Below, piece by piece: positions 9,901 to 18,009 of a stretch of DNA of 53,606 bases; the stretch's first letter is position 1, and the number at the start of each line of letters is the position of its first letter. Below the pieces are notes generated by a model that did not search any database, was not told the DNA's origin, and saw only the letters and a program-made list of their open reading frames with translations. The translations under genes were made by a program, and so were the position numbers. The stretch is from NCBI RefSeq assembly GCF_014649735.1, contig NZ_BMTP01000026.1, positions 1 through 53,606 of the forward strand, given 5' to 3'. The stretch is from Streptomyces lavendofoliae (GTDB lineage: Bacteria > Actinomycetota > Actinomycetes > Streptomycetales > Streptomycetaceae).

Positions 9901-12900
9901 TGACCAAGACCGACCGTATCAACGGTGCGGGCACCGGATACGACGTCACCACATCCACTCCCGCCATCTGTGGAGCGGCTAAGGACCAGCTCTGCTTCGA
10001 CCAGTACGGTCGGGCGCTGGCGACCACTGATGTGTATGGCAAGACGACGACGACTGCCTACATACCGACGGCCGGGGAAGTACCGACCTCCACCGTGGTC
10101 ACCAATCCGCTTGGTCACACGGTCACTACGGTGCTGGACCCGTCCCGCGGGCAGCCCACCAAGGTCACCGACCCCAATGGCAAGGTGACCTCGACCGCCT
10201 ATGACGCCCTCGGGCGCGTCAGTAAGGTGTGGATTCCGACGCGGCCTCAGGCCACGTACCCCAACGCGCCGAACCACGTATTCGACTACCTCGTACGCAA
10301 TAACGGCCCGGTTGTCGTCACCAGCAAGTCGCTCGATCACAACAGCGATTATCAGACCAGCTACGCCTTTTTCGACGGTCTGCTGCGCGCCCGCCAGAGC
10401 CAGGCGACCTCGCCCGACCGCGCGGGGCGCCTGATAACCGAGTCGTTCTATAACACCCGCGGGGAAACCCGGCTGTCGTCGGGGACCTACTTCGCCACGG
10501 GAGCCGCCGAGCCGGTACTCGTGACAGGTCAGGAGACCAACTACCCCTCCTCCACCGAAACCGTCTTCGACGGCTCCGGACGCCCGACCGCCGTCATCGC
10601 CAAGCGGTTCGGTGACGAGACCAAGCGCACCACCACCAGCTACACCGGAGACACCACGACTGTCGTCCCGCCCGAGGGTGGCACCGCCACGACCACGGTC
10701 GTCGACGCGCTCGGCCGGACCGTCGAGCTCAAGCAGTACACGAACGACGACCGCACCGCGTCGCAGTCCACCCTCTACGGCTACAACAAGCACGGTCGTC
10801 TCGAGCAGGTCACCGACGCCTCCGGCGCGAAGTGGACCTACGGTTACGACACCCGAGGCCGCCAGACGACCGTCAGCGACCCCGACAAGGGCGCCACGAC
10901 CACCTTCTACGACAAGGGCGACCGCGTCACGGACGTCACCGATGCCCGCAGCATCACCCTGCACACCGATTACGACGTCCTCGGCCGCCGCACCGCGCTG
11001 AAAAAGGGCACCACCACCCTCGCTTCCTGGACCTACGACACCCTCGCCAAGGGCCAGCCCACCGCAGCCACGCGCTACAACGCCGGCAACGCCTACGTCA
11101 GCGAGGTCACCGAGTACAACGACCTCTACCAGCCCGTCGGCACCAAGGTCACCATCCCTGCGGCGGAAGGTCAGTTGGCCGGTGCATACGAATGGTTCAA
11201 CTTCTACAACGACAACACCGGCCACCTCGAGGAAACCGAACACCCGGCCACCGGTGGCCTGCCGGCCGAATCCGTCGTCACGAACTACAACACCGGTGGC
11301 TTGCTGGTCTCCGCCTACGCCAATAGCGACCCGCTCATCTCAGACGCCCGCTATGACCACTACGGTCGCCCGCAGCGCCTGGAGTACGGCGAATTCGGCC
11401 GCCATCTGTGGACCACCAATGAATACGACGACCACACTGGCGCGCTGACGCGCTCCTACGCGGACCGTGAGGTCGCACCCCAGCGCATCGAGGACTCCCG
11501 CTACTCGTACGACCCGGCCGGGAACATCACCTCGATAGCCGCCGCCTACGGTCAGGACACCACTCGCACCACCGACACGCAGTGCTTCGCCATGGACGCC
11601 CTGCGTCGGATCACCGAAGCCTGGACCAACGCCGGGGAACAGTGCGCTACCGCACCCTCCGCCACGGTGGTGGGAGGCCCCGACGCCTACTGGACCAGCT
11701 ACACCTACGACGCCGTCGGCAACCGCAAGACCGAAACCCAGCACAAGACGACGAGCGGCCCCACCGCCGACACCATCCGCACCTATACCGCCCCCGCCGC
11801 TGGCAAGCATCAGCTGCCCTCGGTGACCCAGACCGGCGCCACCCCCCACAGCGCCACCTACACCTACGACGCGAGCGGCAACACCGAGACCCGCAAGTCC
11901 ACCAACCCCGGTGCCCCGCTCGACCAGACCCTGGCCTGGGACGACGAAGGCCACCTCGCCAAGGTCACCGACGGCATCAAGACCTCCACGTACCTGTACG
12001 ACACGGACGGCCAGCGCCTCATCGGCCGCGACTCGACCGGCACCACCACGCTCTACCTCCCCAACGGCAACGAGCTGGAGATGGACAAGGTCGGCCTGGT
12101 CACCGGCACTCGCTACTACAGCGCCGGCGGCAAGACCGTCGCCATGCGCACCAACAACAAGCTCACCTACATCCTCACCGACCACCAGAACACCAGCACC
12201 ACCCAGGTCACCAACGACGCAAGCCAAGCCGTAACCCGCCGCAAGAGCACCATCTTCGGCGCCCCCCGAGGTACCCCGCCGACCAACTGGACCGGCAAGA
12301 AGGGCTTCGTCGGCGGCACCAATGACGCCGACACCAGCCTCACCCACATCGGAGCCCGCGAATACGACCCCACGATCGGCCGCTTCATCAGCGTCGACCC
12401 GATCATGGACCTGACCGACTCCCAGCAACTTCACGGCTACACCTACGCCAACAACAACCCCGTCACGTACTCCGACCCCACGGGCTTGATGCCGGACCAC
12501 GGCGGTGGAACGAGTTCCTGCACCTACCCATGTAAGTCCGAGGCCGCTGCTGCCGTGGCGGCCGGCCCAACGAGCCCGCCCAATCAGCCCAACCAGGGAG
12601 GCGGGAAGTCACACGACAACGGCAAGAAAGGCGTAATGAGCCAAGCCGACTCCGCATTCACGGATGCGGGCGGCAACACATGGACCTTCGCTGACAACAA
12701 TCCCAAACTCCGCCGCGCCTACCTCGACCGTTACGAGTACAAGCTCAAGACCCTTGACTACCGCAATGCACAGCAGCGCGAAATGGCGCAACTCAGCGCT
12801 GCGCTCTCTGCCTGCCAGAGCGTCTACGGCGACGAACGATGCTGGTCCTACCTTGAGGCTTATCACGCCCCGATGCACGCGAGGGGCGAGCTCCTTGGCT

Positions 12901-13757
12901 GGGACGCCCGCATCGGCGCACTACCAGCAGGGGCACGCTACGCCAAGGCTGTCAAGGGCAACCCATGCACCAAGTGCTTTCTAGCCGGCACCGACGTCCT
13001 CCTCGCCGATGGCAGCACAAAGAACATAGAGGACATCAAAGCCGGGGACGCCGTCCTCGCCACCAATCCTCTGACCGGCAAAACGGAAGCGCGCAAGGTC
13101 ACGCAACTGATCGTTACCGACGACGACAAGCGCTTCAACACACTCACGCTCCAAACCGGCACGGGCACTGAAAAGCTCACCGCAACATACGAGCACCCCT
13201 TCTGGTCCCCCTCCGAAGAACGCTGGATCGAGGCGCGGAACCTCACTGCCGGCATGACCCTCCTCACGGACACCGGCACAACCGTGACCGTGCAGGCAAA
13301 CCGCTCCTTCACCAAGTACGCCCGTACGTACAACCTAACGGTCGAAGACCTACACACGTACTATGTGCTGGCCGGGGCCACACCGGTACTAGTTCATAAC
13401 GCAAACTGCAAGGTCGTCGTCGAGAACCAGGCTGGACGGTTTGGCGATATGGATCCCGGTGTGCCAGGTGACGGACTTACGCCCCATCACATGCCTCAGG
13501 ATGCGCTTGGGCACCTGCCCAGAAACGATGGGGGCGCGATCGTGATGACGCATGCGGACCATGCACTTACTCGCACCTATGGCGCTCGCGGCAGGGCTAC
13601 CAAGGCTGCGGAGGCTGGGCTTCCATTCCGGACTGTACTCGCCAGAGATATTTGGGATCTGCGCCGAATAGGGCAACAGCAATATGGCGATCCCGGCTAC
13701 TACAACAAGGGAATCCAGGATCTACTCGCCTACTACCGGAGCATCGGTAAACTCTAG
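6969..13757 (+). CDS. RHS-repeat polymorphic toxin with HINT domain and HNH-like nuclease tip
   Basis: 2262 residues from the GTG at 6969, which has GAGGGGTGGGGG just upstream; an in-frame ATG at 6927 lies in a likely -10 box. Order: signal peptide (GALAAAVVASLLPAQATA), N-terminal SpvB/TcdB-like exported region (TGGFNWSYPV), long YD/RHS repeat shell (many YD-x-LGR units), RHS core end (YDPTIGRFISVDPI), linker, then a HINT autoprotease domain at about 2003-2144 (starts CFLAGT, ends VLVHN). The last 115 residues are the toxin. H2173-H2174 (PHH) and H2195-x-x-H2198 suggest an HNH/EndoVII-type nuclease. Tip and downstream gene look poorer in GC than the shell, as expected for exchanged tips. The tip fold is inferred; it could be another metal-dependent nuclease. 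Confidence 0.88.
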   Translation: MSRFGARKWVGALAAAVVASLLPAQATAVAAAAGRGPDLPQLRQPPTVPVTKMSVGGTKARGTKAARWTAPKVVWPAAGSETVLLQAVTGAGRAQRRAGGLPVFLGAAQSKARIGAQATGKVKVTVASEAAARKVGVEGLVLSLAREDSATAASKVDVRVDYASFKGAYGGDWAARLRLVQLPACALTTPNKPACRTSTPLPTANDTKSSTLYATAPLPGATPRGARAASAGSGTTVLAATAEPSGPTGDYKATSLTGSGSWTADDATGGFNWSYPVGVPSVPGGLQPSISLNYSSQSVDGRTAVTNNQADWIGDGWGWQPGYIERRYKSCNDDKTGGTNTTRVGDLCWYNDNATLSLGGKSTELVYDSAKGWHPASDSGEKVEKLTGASNPDRGTAGVDGVGEHWKVTTTDGTQYYFGLNKLPGWRDNGTAADDPVTNSTWTAPVFGNQSGEPCYNASFAAAWCQQAWRWQLDYVVDPRGNAMAYYWKTEANNYGRNVSETTGNATVTPYIRGGWLDHIDYGLRSDAVYTGKPMGKVLFGVSERCLASCTTFDEANAKNWPDVPFDLYCKDGSTECKDKYSPSFWSRKRLASITTQVLTGGAYKDVDSWALKQNFPPSGDGISTPMWLESITRTGKAGGTAALPAVTFTGVQKPNRVDKFGDSLAPFIRLRMAQITTESGGTIGIDYYDPDCTAASLPPTDATNTTRCYPVKWAYEGETAKQDWFNSYAVKRVTEGDNLVESPDVVTEYTYTGGAEWAKSTDEFTKPVDRTFSVARGYHLVQTRKGAGLDHKTLTETRYFRGMDGAAVEDSTGASVTDREQFAGMVREKATYNGDGGALISSTSYTPWRSAITATRSRTAADLPALEAYQTGTEAEEAHTKLTSGTRTTKTIRSFDAYGMIATQSDLGDISKTGDEQCITTSYARSSTNPIRNAVSRTDTVAAACGATVSRPADVIDDVRNYYDGQAFGAAPTKGLVTKTDRINGAGTGYDVTTSTPAICGAAKDQLCFDQYGRALATTDVYGKTTTTAYIPTAGEVPTSTVVTNPLGHTVTTVLDPSRGQPTKVTDPNGKVTSTAYDALGRVSKVWIPTRPQATYPNAPNHVFDYLVRNNGPVVVTSKSLDHNSDYQTSYAFFDGLLRARQSQATSPDRAGRLITESFYNTRGETRLSSGTYFATGAAEPVLVTGQETNYPSSTETVFDGSGRPTAVIAKRFGDETKRTTTSYTGDTTTVVPPEGGTATTTVVDALGRTVELKQYTNDDRTASQSTLYGYNKHGRLEQVTDASGAKWTYGYDTRGRQTTVSDPDKGATTTFYDKGDRVTDVTDARSITLHTDYDVLGRRTALKKGTTTLASWTYDTLAKGQPTAATRYNAGNAYVSEVTEYNDLYQPVGTKVTIPAAEGQLAGAYEWFNFYNDNTGHLEETEHPATGGLPAESVVTNYNTGGLLVSAYANSDPLISDARYDHYGRPQRLEYGEFGRHLWTTNEYDDHTGALTRSYADREVAPQRIEDSRYSYDPAGNITSIAAAYGQDTTRTTDTQCFAMDALRRITEAWTNAGEQCATAPSATVVGGPDAYWTSYTYDAVGNRKTETQHKTTSGPTADTIRTYTAPAAGKHQLPSVTQTGATPHSATYTYDASGNTETRKSTNPGAPLDQTLAWDDEGHLAKVTDGIKTSTYLYDTDGQRLIGRDSTGTTTLYLPNGNELEMDKVGLVTGTRYYSAGGKTVAMRTNNKLTYILTDHQNTSTTQVTNDASQAVTRRKSTIFGAPRGTPPTNWTGKKGFVGGTNDADTSLTHIGAREYDPTIGRFISVDPIMDLTDSQQLHGYTYANNNPVTYSDPTGLMPDHGGGTSSCTYPCKSEAAAAVAAGPTSPPNQPNQGGGKSHDNGKKGVMSQADSAFTDAGGNTWTFADNNPKLRRAYLDRYEYKLKTLDYRNAQQREMAQLSAALSACQSVYGDERCWSYLEAYHAPMHARGELLGWDARIGALPAGARYAKAVKGNPCTKCFLAGTDVLLADGSTKNIEDIKAGDAVLATNPLTGKTEARKVTQLIVTDDDKRFNTLTLQTGTGTEKLTATYEHPFWSPSEERWIEARNLTAGMTLLTDTGTTVTVQANRSFTKYARTYNLTVEDLHTYYVLAGATPVLVHNANCKVVVENQAGRFGDMDPGVPGDGLTPHHMPQDALGHLPRNDGGAIVMTHADHALTRTYGARGRATKAAEAGLPFRTVLARDIWDLRRIGQQQYGDPGYYNKGIQDLLAYYRSIGKL

Positions 13758-13772
13758 AAAGGAAAGTGCAGG

Positions 13773-14084
13773 ATGCCAGTTCGGCGTGAGGTAGAGGACC
13801 TGATTGGCGCGGGACCGCTCCCCTCGGAGGATGCTTCCGAGGAGGAAATCGCTGAGGCTCAGCGACTTCTCGATAACATCACGGCACCGGTCTCAGATGA
13901 AGAGGCGCAGGCACTATCGGCGTGCTTCGGCCCCGACAACTGTTACGGCCTTTCGTGGACCTTGCTGCATCTGATCGAAACAGCACCGGGTGCTCAGAGT
14001 GCGAGCTACTCACGGAACGTCGAAAACCTGTGGGTCCAATTGCTCACCGCTCGCGTCGAAGCCGCGAGAGGAAACCGGGAGTAG
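13773..14084 (+). CDS. Putative immunity protein for the RHS toxin
   Basis: 103-residue acidic cytoplasmic protein, starting 15 bases after the toxin stop, with a GAAAGGAAAG ribosome site before its ATG. It has a Glu/Asp-rich N-terminal half (SEDASEEEIAEAQ) and predicted helices, and no signal peptide. Position, size and acidity fit an immunity protein that binds and blocks the nuclease tip; no family was recognised. A strong terminator follows, making the toxin-immunity pair one transcript. The function rests on context only. Confidence 0.65.
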   Translation: MPVRREVEDLIGAGPLPSEDASEEEIAEAQRLLDNITAPVSDEEAQALSACFGPDNCYGLSWTLLHLIETAPGAQSASYSRNVENLWVQLLTARVEAARGNRE

Positions 14085-14138
14085 CGTGCAGTTGAATCGA
14101 CGCCAGGGCGCCGGCTGCAATCTGCCATAGCAAAGCGG

Positions 14139-14158
14139 GAGCCCCCTTAAGGGGGCTC
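14139..14158 (+). terminator. Terminator after the immunity gene
   Basis: GAGCCCCCTTAAGGGGGCTC is a perfect 20-base palindrome followed by TCGTTGTGTTT. It ends the toxin-immunity transcript and, read the other way, could also end the integrase relic. Confidence 0.7.
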
Positions 14159-14167
14159 TCGTTGTGT

Positions 14168-14189
14168 TTGACGGCAGTAATTGACGGCA
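14168..14189. repeat. Short direct repeats beside the integrase 3' end
   Basis: TTGACGGCA occurs at 14168-14176 and again at 14181-14189, just beyond the integrase stop. Short direct repeats here are common as arm-type integrase or excisionase sites; that role is inferred. Confidence 0.35.
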
Positions 14190-14192
14190 ACG

Positions 14193-14831
14193 TCAGCGGA
14201 CGGGGGCAGCGCAGGGTGGCGGTTCGTTGCCTTCGCCCACGGCTGCATGGCTGCTCGCCGAGCTGCCGAGCGCGGTGCTGAGAGTGTCGATGGCGTCGCG
14301 CTGGAGGCGGATGCGTACGTGGGCGTAGACGGTGGCGGTGACGCCGATGTGGGCGTGGCCCAAGAATTTCCTGATCACGGCGAGTTCGACTCCCTGCTCC
14401 AGGAGCAGGGTCGCGGTTCAATGCCTGAGGTCGTCGAAACGGATGCGGCGGAGGTCGGCGCGGCGGAGGAGCGTGGTGAAGGTGCGGCTGAGGCTGGGCG
14501 GGTCGAGTGGTCCGCCCTTCTCCGAGAGTCCCTGGAGACGGTCACTCGACAGATTCCCCGCGTGATCTCGGGTACTTCTCAGCGCGTGCCGTACTTGACC
14601 GTCCAGTCGCGCGAACCGGCTGCCGAGTCGCTCGACCGCCGCCTCAGTCGCCGCCTCACCCTCCGGCTCCGGTACGACGGCTCCTTCTGGGATGCCCTCC
14701 ATGGAGAAGAGCGCATCTGCGGACGTAATTCCCCGCTCCACCGCAGCCGTTCGACGCACCGCATCTCCCGTGCTCATCTGCGTCACGCACCTCGGCACTC
14801 CCTGCGATACAGGGTAACGAGGCCAGCGCAA
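14193..14831 (-). pseudogene. Tyrosine integrase, broken
   Basis: The C-terminal catalytic part of a Streptomyces-type tyrosine recombinase reads PLDPPSLSRTFTTLLRRA, RIRFDDLRH, then an in-frame TGA (14420-14418), then TATLLLEQGVELAVIRKFLG, HAHIGVTATVYAHV and EPPPCAAPVR at the natural end. The HxxR box is changed from HDLRH to DDLRH, and the stop falls right after it. The active-site Arg, GH box and Tyr remain. Residues before PLDPPS (TAAVERGITSADALFSMEG and on) do not look like an integrase, so the 5' half has been replaced. It lies beside att-like copy B, the expected place for an element's integrase. Confidence 0.75.
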
Positions 14832-14908
14832 TCAGCACACGTCTATCCGAGACCTGTCGCCGTATAGCCCAAGCCCAAAGAACAGACCTAACGCGCTACT
14901 CGACGGGT

Positions 14909-15334
14909 TGAGCCCGACAAGTCGTTTGACCCTCGCCATCTGGCCCCAGGACGACCACCTCACACACCGTCAGAAATAGCGTCGAACGAGCGTCAAGACA
15001 TTTCCGGAACCCGTCTCTGACGGAGTTGAGCAGAGCGTTCCCGACTCACGCTCCCGCTGCGAAACCGCAGGTGAGCCATGTGGCGGCTACCTACAACAGG
15101 CTCCACGCGGTGAACTTCGGGAAACAGGTCGAGCACCACCGACCACATCTGGAAAACACAAGAAAGCCGCAGGTCAGGCCCCCTTGCCAGCAGGCTCCAG
15201 AATCGCCACGCACTCCACATGATGCGTCATCGGAAAGATGTCGGCCTGAGCGAGTCACGGAAAAGACCAGGTCAGTGCCGCTTTCCCTGCTCCCCGCACA
15301 GCGTCAGTGCTCCCAGAGCGTCAAACGAGCGTCA
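14909..15334 (-). repeat. att-like repeat copy B (methyltransferase 3'-end relic)
   Basis: The best kept copy. On the minus strand 15252-15174 encodes LAQADIFPMTHHVECVAILE, then P-A-G-K-G-A and a stop, which is the C-terminus of a TrmA-type RNA methyltransferase without the rest of the gene. It is flanked by paired AGCGTC motifs at about 14978-14994 (AGCGTCGAACGAGCGTC) and 15316-15333 (AGCGTCAAACGAGCGTC). The latter is part of a 23-base run, 15312-15334, repeated exactly at 37666-37688. No intact gene was seen from 14832 to 15525. Confidence 0.65.
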
Positions 15335-15525
15335 CGGTCGATAGCCCATCCCGCCCACTCGGGCCAGACGGGGCTGGCACGACCAGTTGCCCCCGCAGGC
15401 TCCATCCCGCTAACTCCAGAGGCCAGCTGGCTCCTTGTGCCCCGTGCCACAACTCCGGCCCCAGAGTGGAGGCATGCCCTCCAGCCCACACCACCCCGAC
15501 AGGAGTAGCTCCAAGCCCGCCCGGA

Positions 15526-15720
15526 CAGCCAGAGCCTCATCGCGGACCTGCGGGCCGTCGTCCACACAATCGTCCCCGTCAAAGTCATGCACCAGAAGAT
15601 CGCGGTGATCGGAGAGCGGACGGTGGTGATCGACAGCGTCAACATCCTGTCCCCGGCATGGACCCGCGAGGTCATTATGACGATGCGCGGCGGCACGAGC
15701 ATCGAGCTGCGCCTCCGATC
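15526..15720 (+). pseudogene. PLD (HKD) domain fragment
   Basis: About 65 codons read as the second half of a phospholipase-D-superfamily domain: SLIADLRAVVHTIVP, then MHQKIAVIGERTVV and WTREVIMTMRGG. The HxK(x4)D motif has H and K, but the Asp is Gly (HQKIAVIG). The rest of the gene is missing on both sides. Such domains occur in nuclease-helicase defence proteins, which is the likely source; this is inference. Confidence 0.5.
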
Positions 15721-15835
15721 TGGCACTGCGACGACACGGTCTGCAGGACGGGGCCGAACGGCCGGAGCAACGCCAGGAACCAGGACATCAGGGTGGAGGG
15801 GGCTGGAGTCGAGGGATCGAACAATGTTCACCCCA

Positions 15836-16167
15836 GCTCAGGATTCGTGAACTGCCGGGAGCCACACACGACCTGACCGCGGCCCGGACCCACGGCATAC
15901 CCGCCGCCCTCGCCGCAGACGACATCAAGTGCTGGGCCGACAAGGCGTACCAGGGCGCCGGCCCTGCGATCCGTGTCCCGATCCGTGGCAAGAACCTGCG
16001 CGGCTGGCGCCGACGCCACAATCGCGATCACGCCAAGATCCGCAGCCTCGGCGAACGCGCCATGGCCATCCTCAAGTCTTGGCGGCTCCTGCTGAAACTC
16101 CGCTGCAGCACCACCCGGATCACAGCCGCTGTCCGTGCCGTCATTGCCCTCGAACTCGCCACCTGAT
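15836..16167 (+). mobile_element. IS5-family transposase, 3' relic
   Basis: The C-terminal third of an IS5-type DDE transposase: ELPGATHDLTAARTHGIP, CWADKAYQGAG, IRVPIRGKNLRGWRRRHN and GERAMAILKSWRLLLKLRC. The second Asp (HDL) and the final Glu (GERA) are present; the N-terminal part and first Asp are gone. A second relic of the same family in the same direction lies at 18010-18587, so the two bracket the genes at 16250-17931. Confidence 0.8.
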
Positions 16168-16249
16168 CAGGATGGGAAGGGCTCCCTGCGCCGATGGCTG
16201 GCCGGCACGGTGACGGTCCGCTCGCAGGATGCTCGTAGGCTTGCATGCC

Positions 16250-16951
16250 ATGACGACGCGGATAGCGGGGGATCAGGTGCTCAATCCGTGGACCCGCACG
16301 ACCAGGAACGCACCGTACGCGGTCCCCGAAGACCTGCCGCACTTGCAAGCCCTCGCCGACACCCAAGTCCACCCCTCGCACGCGCCGTACCAGCTCAACC
16401 TGACACTCCCGCCGGAACCGTTCATCGGCCTCCACGACGCGCCCCTGGTCATGCTGCTGGCCAACCCAGGCGTGAGCGACGCAGACCCGGCCGCCTACGC
16501 CCGGCCCGGCGTGACCGAGCGAACCCTGCAACACATCGCGAACGCCGGCGGGACCCCCAACCACTTCCTGACGCACCCCGACAAAGACCATCCAGGACTC
16601 CGGTGGTGGTCCCGGACCCTGAACGGCCTGACGAAGCAGGGGCACAGTCACGACGAACTCGCCCGGCAGATCCTTGCCGTGCAGTTCCACGGCTACCATT
16701 CGCAATCGTGGCGGCCGATCCCGTACACACTGCCCTCCCAGTCCTTCGCCTTCTACCTGGTGCGCCGCGCCATGTCCCGTGACGCGGTGATCGTCCTCGG
16801 GCGCATCGCGGCCACCTGGAAGATCGCCGTGCCGGAGCTGGCGTCGTATCCGAATGTGGTGACACCGAAACAAAACCGGAGCGTGCAGATCAGCCGGGGC
16901 AACTTCAGCCCTGAGGACTTCGAGCGGATCGAGCAAGCCCTCAAGAGCTGA
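16250..16951 (+). CDS. Uncharacterised protein, possibly UDG-superfamily-like
   Basis: 233 residues from the ATG at 16250; an upstream in-frame ATG at 16229 is equally possible because neither has a clear ribosome site. I recognise no exact family. The segment PLVMLLANPGVSDAD, the conserved aromatic run (LRWWSRTL), AVQFHGYHS and AFYLVRRAMSRDAVIVLGR resemble uracil-DNA-glycosylase-fold proteins, with a GxNPG-like loop after a hydrophobic strand and a later FHGYHS. It is soluble, with no signal peptide. It converges with the EVE-like gene and lies between two IS5 relics, so it may be part of a small nucleic-acid modification or defence cargo. The function is a weak inference. Confidence 0.6.
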   Translation: MTTRIAGDQVLNPWTRTTRNAPYAVPEDLPHLQALADTQVHPSHAPYQLNLTLPPEPFIGLHDAPLVMLLANPGVSDADPAAYARPGVTERTLQHIANAGGTPNHFLTHPDKDHPGLRWWSRTLNGLTKQGHSHDELARQILAVQFHGYHSQSWRPIPYTLPSQSFAFYLVRRAMSRDAVIVLGRIAATWKIAVPELASYPNVVTPKQNRSVQISRGNFSPEDFERIEQALKS

Positions 16952-16954
16952 GCA

Positions 16955-16968
16955 CGCACCGCGGTGCG
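16955..16968. terminator. Short palindrome between convergent genes
   Basis: CGCACCGCGGTGCG, a perfect 14-base palindrome, sits 4 bases after one stop codon and 24 bases from the opposing gene's stop. It could be a weak two-way terminator. Confidence 0.3.
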
Positions 16969-16992
16969 GTGCGCGCCCAGCGGGAGGGGCGG

Positions 16993-17931
16993 TCAGAGGC
17001 CGGCACGCGCTTCGGCCAGCTTCACGTCCGCCGCCCGCATCTCCCCGCATGCCTGCGGGTGCTTCTGCTCCATCTCCTCAAGCCGTACAGGCGACTTGGA
17101 CAGAGCCGTGGTCGCCTTCAGGTCCAGTTCGGCGTCGAACTCGTACGGCTTTTGCGAACCGATCGGCGCCGGTCGCGGCGACGACTTCACATGCGCCATC
17201 GCCGCGATCTTTCCTTCGACCCCGCCGAAGTAGATCCACAGCCGGTCGCCGTCCCTCATCCGCTTCAGCGGCTTCCCGAGCCACCACTCGGTCGGACCGG
17301 AGTCTTCGCGCGCCAGCCTCGCGACCCGCGCTGGGGTGGAGGGGCCATTCTCGATCGTGTCGCGTTCCGGGTCCAGGCAGTACAGCCAGTCCCGAGGGCT
17401 TACGACCTGGTAGACGGCGCGTCCGCCTCGGTTCGGAATCTTTTCCAGCACCTCCTGCTCGGTCAGCGCCCGCAGCAGTGCGCGGGCCCGCTTGTCGTCG
17501 GTCTCCCAGCCGTAGCTGTTCATGGTGGCGACGACGCGGGCCGGGTCCCACTCTCCGTCCTCGCAGGTCACCCGGCTCTCCAGCACCTCCACCTGAGTCA
17601 GCCGTGTCTGATTGCGTGGCCGGCCGTGCCGTTCCAGCAGGTCGTACAGCTTTGCCGCGCCCATGCTCGCGGCGATGCCAAGGGCGCTCCGGTCCACGGT
17701 GCCGCTTTCGTCGACCGCCACGATGGCCCTCTCCCGCCAATCCTCCAGGCCCTCCAGCAGTCTGGTTACGGCTTCGATGTCCCGCCACAGGTCATGAGGC
17801 GCGGCCTGCTCCGACAGGAGCACCTTGTCTTGCAGTGCGGCGCGCACCACTCGGGCGAGCTGGTCGGAGGAGATGACGACGCTCTCCTGGCTTCCGTCGT
17901 CACCGAAATTAAAGTCAACCCGCGTCGCCAC
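16993..17931 (-). CDS. Protein with C-terminal EVE/PUA-like domain
   Basis: 312 residues from the GTG at 17931, chosen because AGAGGAG lies 6 bases upstream; the frame stays open to 17991. The N-terminal two thirds is helical, with a winged-helix-like block (DDKRARALLRALTEQEVLEK). The C-terminal part, WWLGKPLKRMRDGDRLWIYF then GGVEGKIAAMAHVKS, looks like an EVE/PUA-like fold, which in other proteins binds modified bases in DNA or RNA. In restriction and defence proteins EVE domains read modified phage DNA; here no nuclease motif was found in the same chain. It is convergent with the UDG-like gene. The EVE assignment is moderate. Confidence 0.65.
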   Translation of the reverse strand: MATRVDFNFGDDGSQESVVISSDQLARVVRAALQDKVLLSEQAAPHDLWRDIEAVTRLLEGLEDWRERAIVAVDESGTVDRSALGIAASMGAAKLYDLLERHGRPRNQTRLTQVEVLESRVTCEDGEWDPARVVATMNSYGWETDDKRARALLRALTEQEVLEKIPNRGGRAVYQVVSPRDWLYCLDPERDTIENGPSTPARVARLAREDSGPTEWWLGKPLKRMRDGDRLWIYFGGVEGKIAAMAHVKSSPRPAPIGSQKPYEFDAELDLKATTALSKSPVRLEEMEQKHPQACGEMRAADVKLAEARAGL

Positions 17932-18009
17932 GGCGACTCCTCTTCTCTGGATTGGAGAGTAGGTTATATCCTGCTTCTGTCGGCGCGCCACCGCTTTGAC
18001 GGCACTGGG

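Noticed and set aside
8979..11243. Long 754-codon minus-strand open frame inside the RHS gene
   Set aside because: It is a shadow: Val/Gly-rich low-complexity product typical of the antisense frame of GC-rich YD repeats; the plus strand has clear motifs.
14181..14867. 228-codon plus-strand frame over the integrase relic
   Set aside because: The minus strand carries clear integrase motifs; the plus frame is its shadow.
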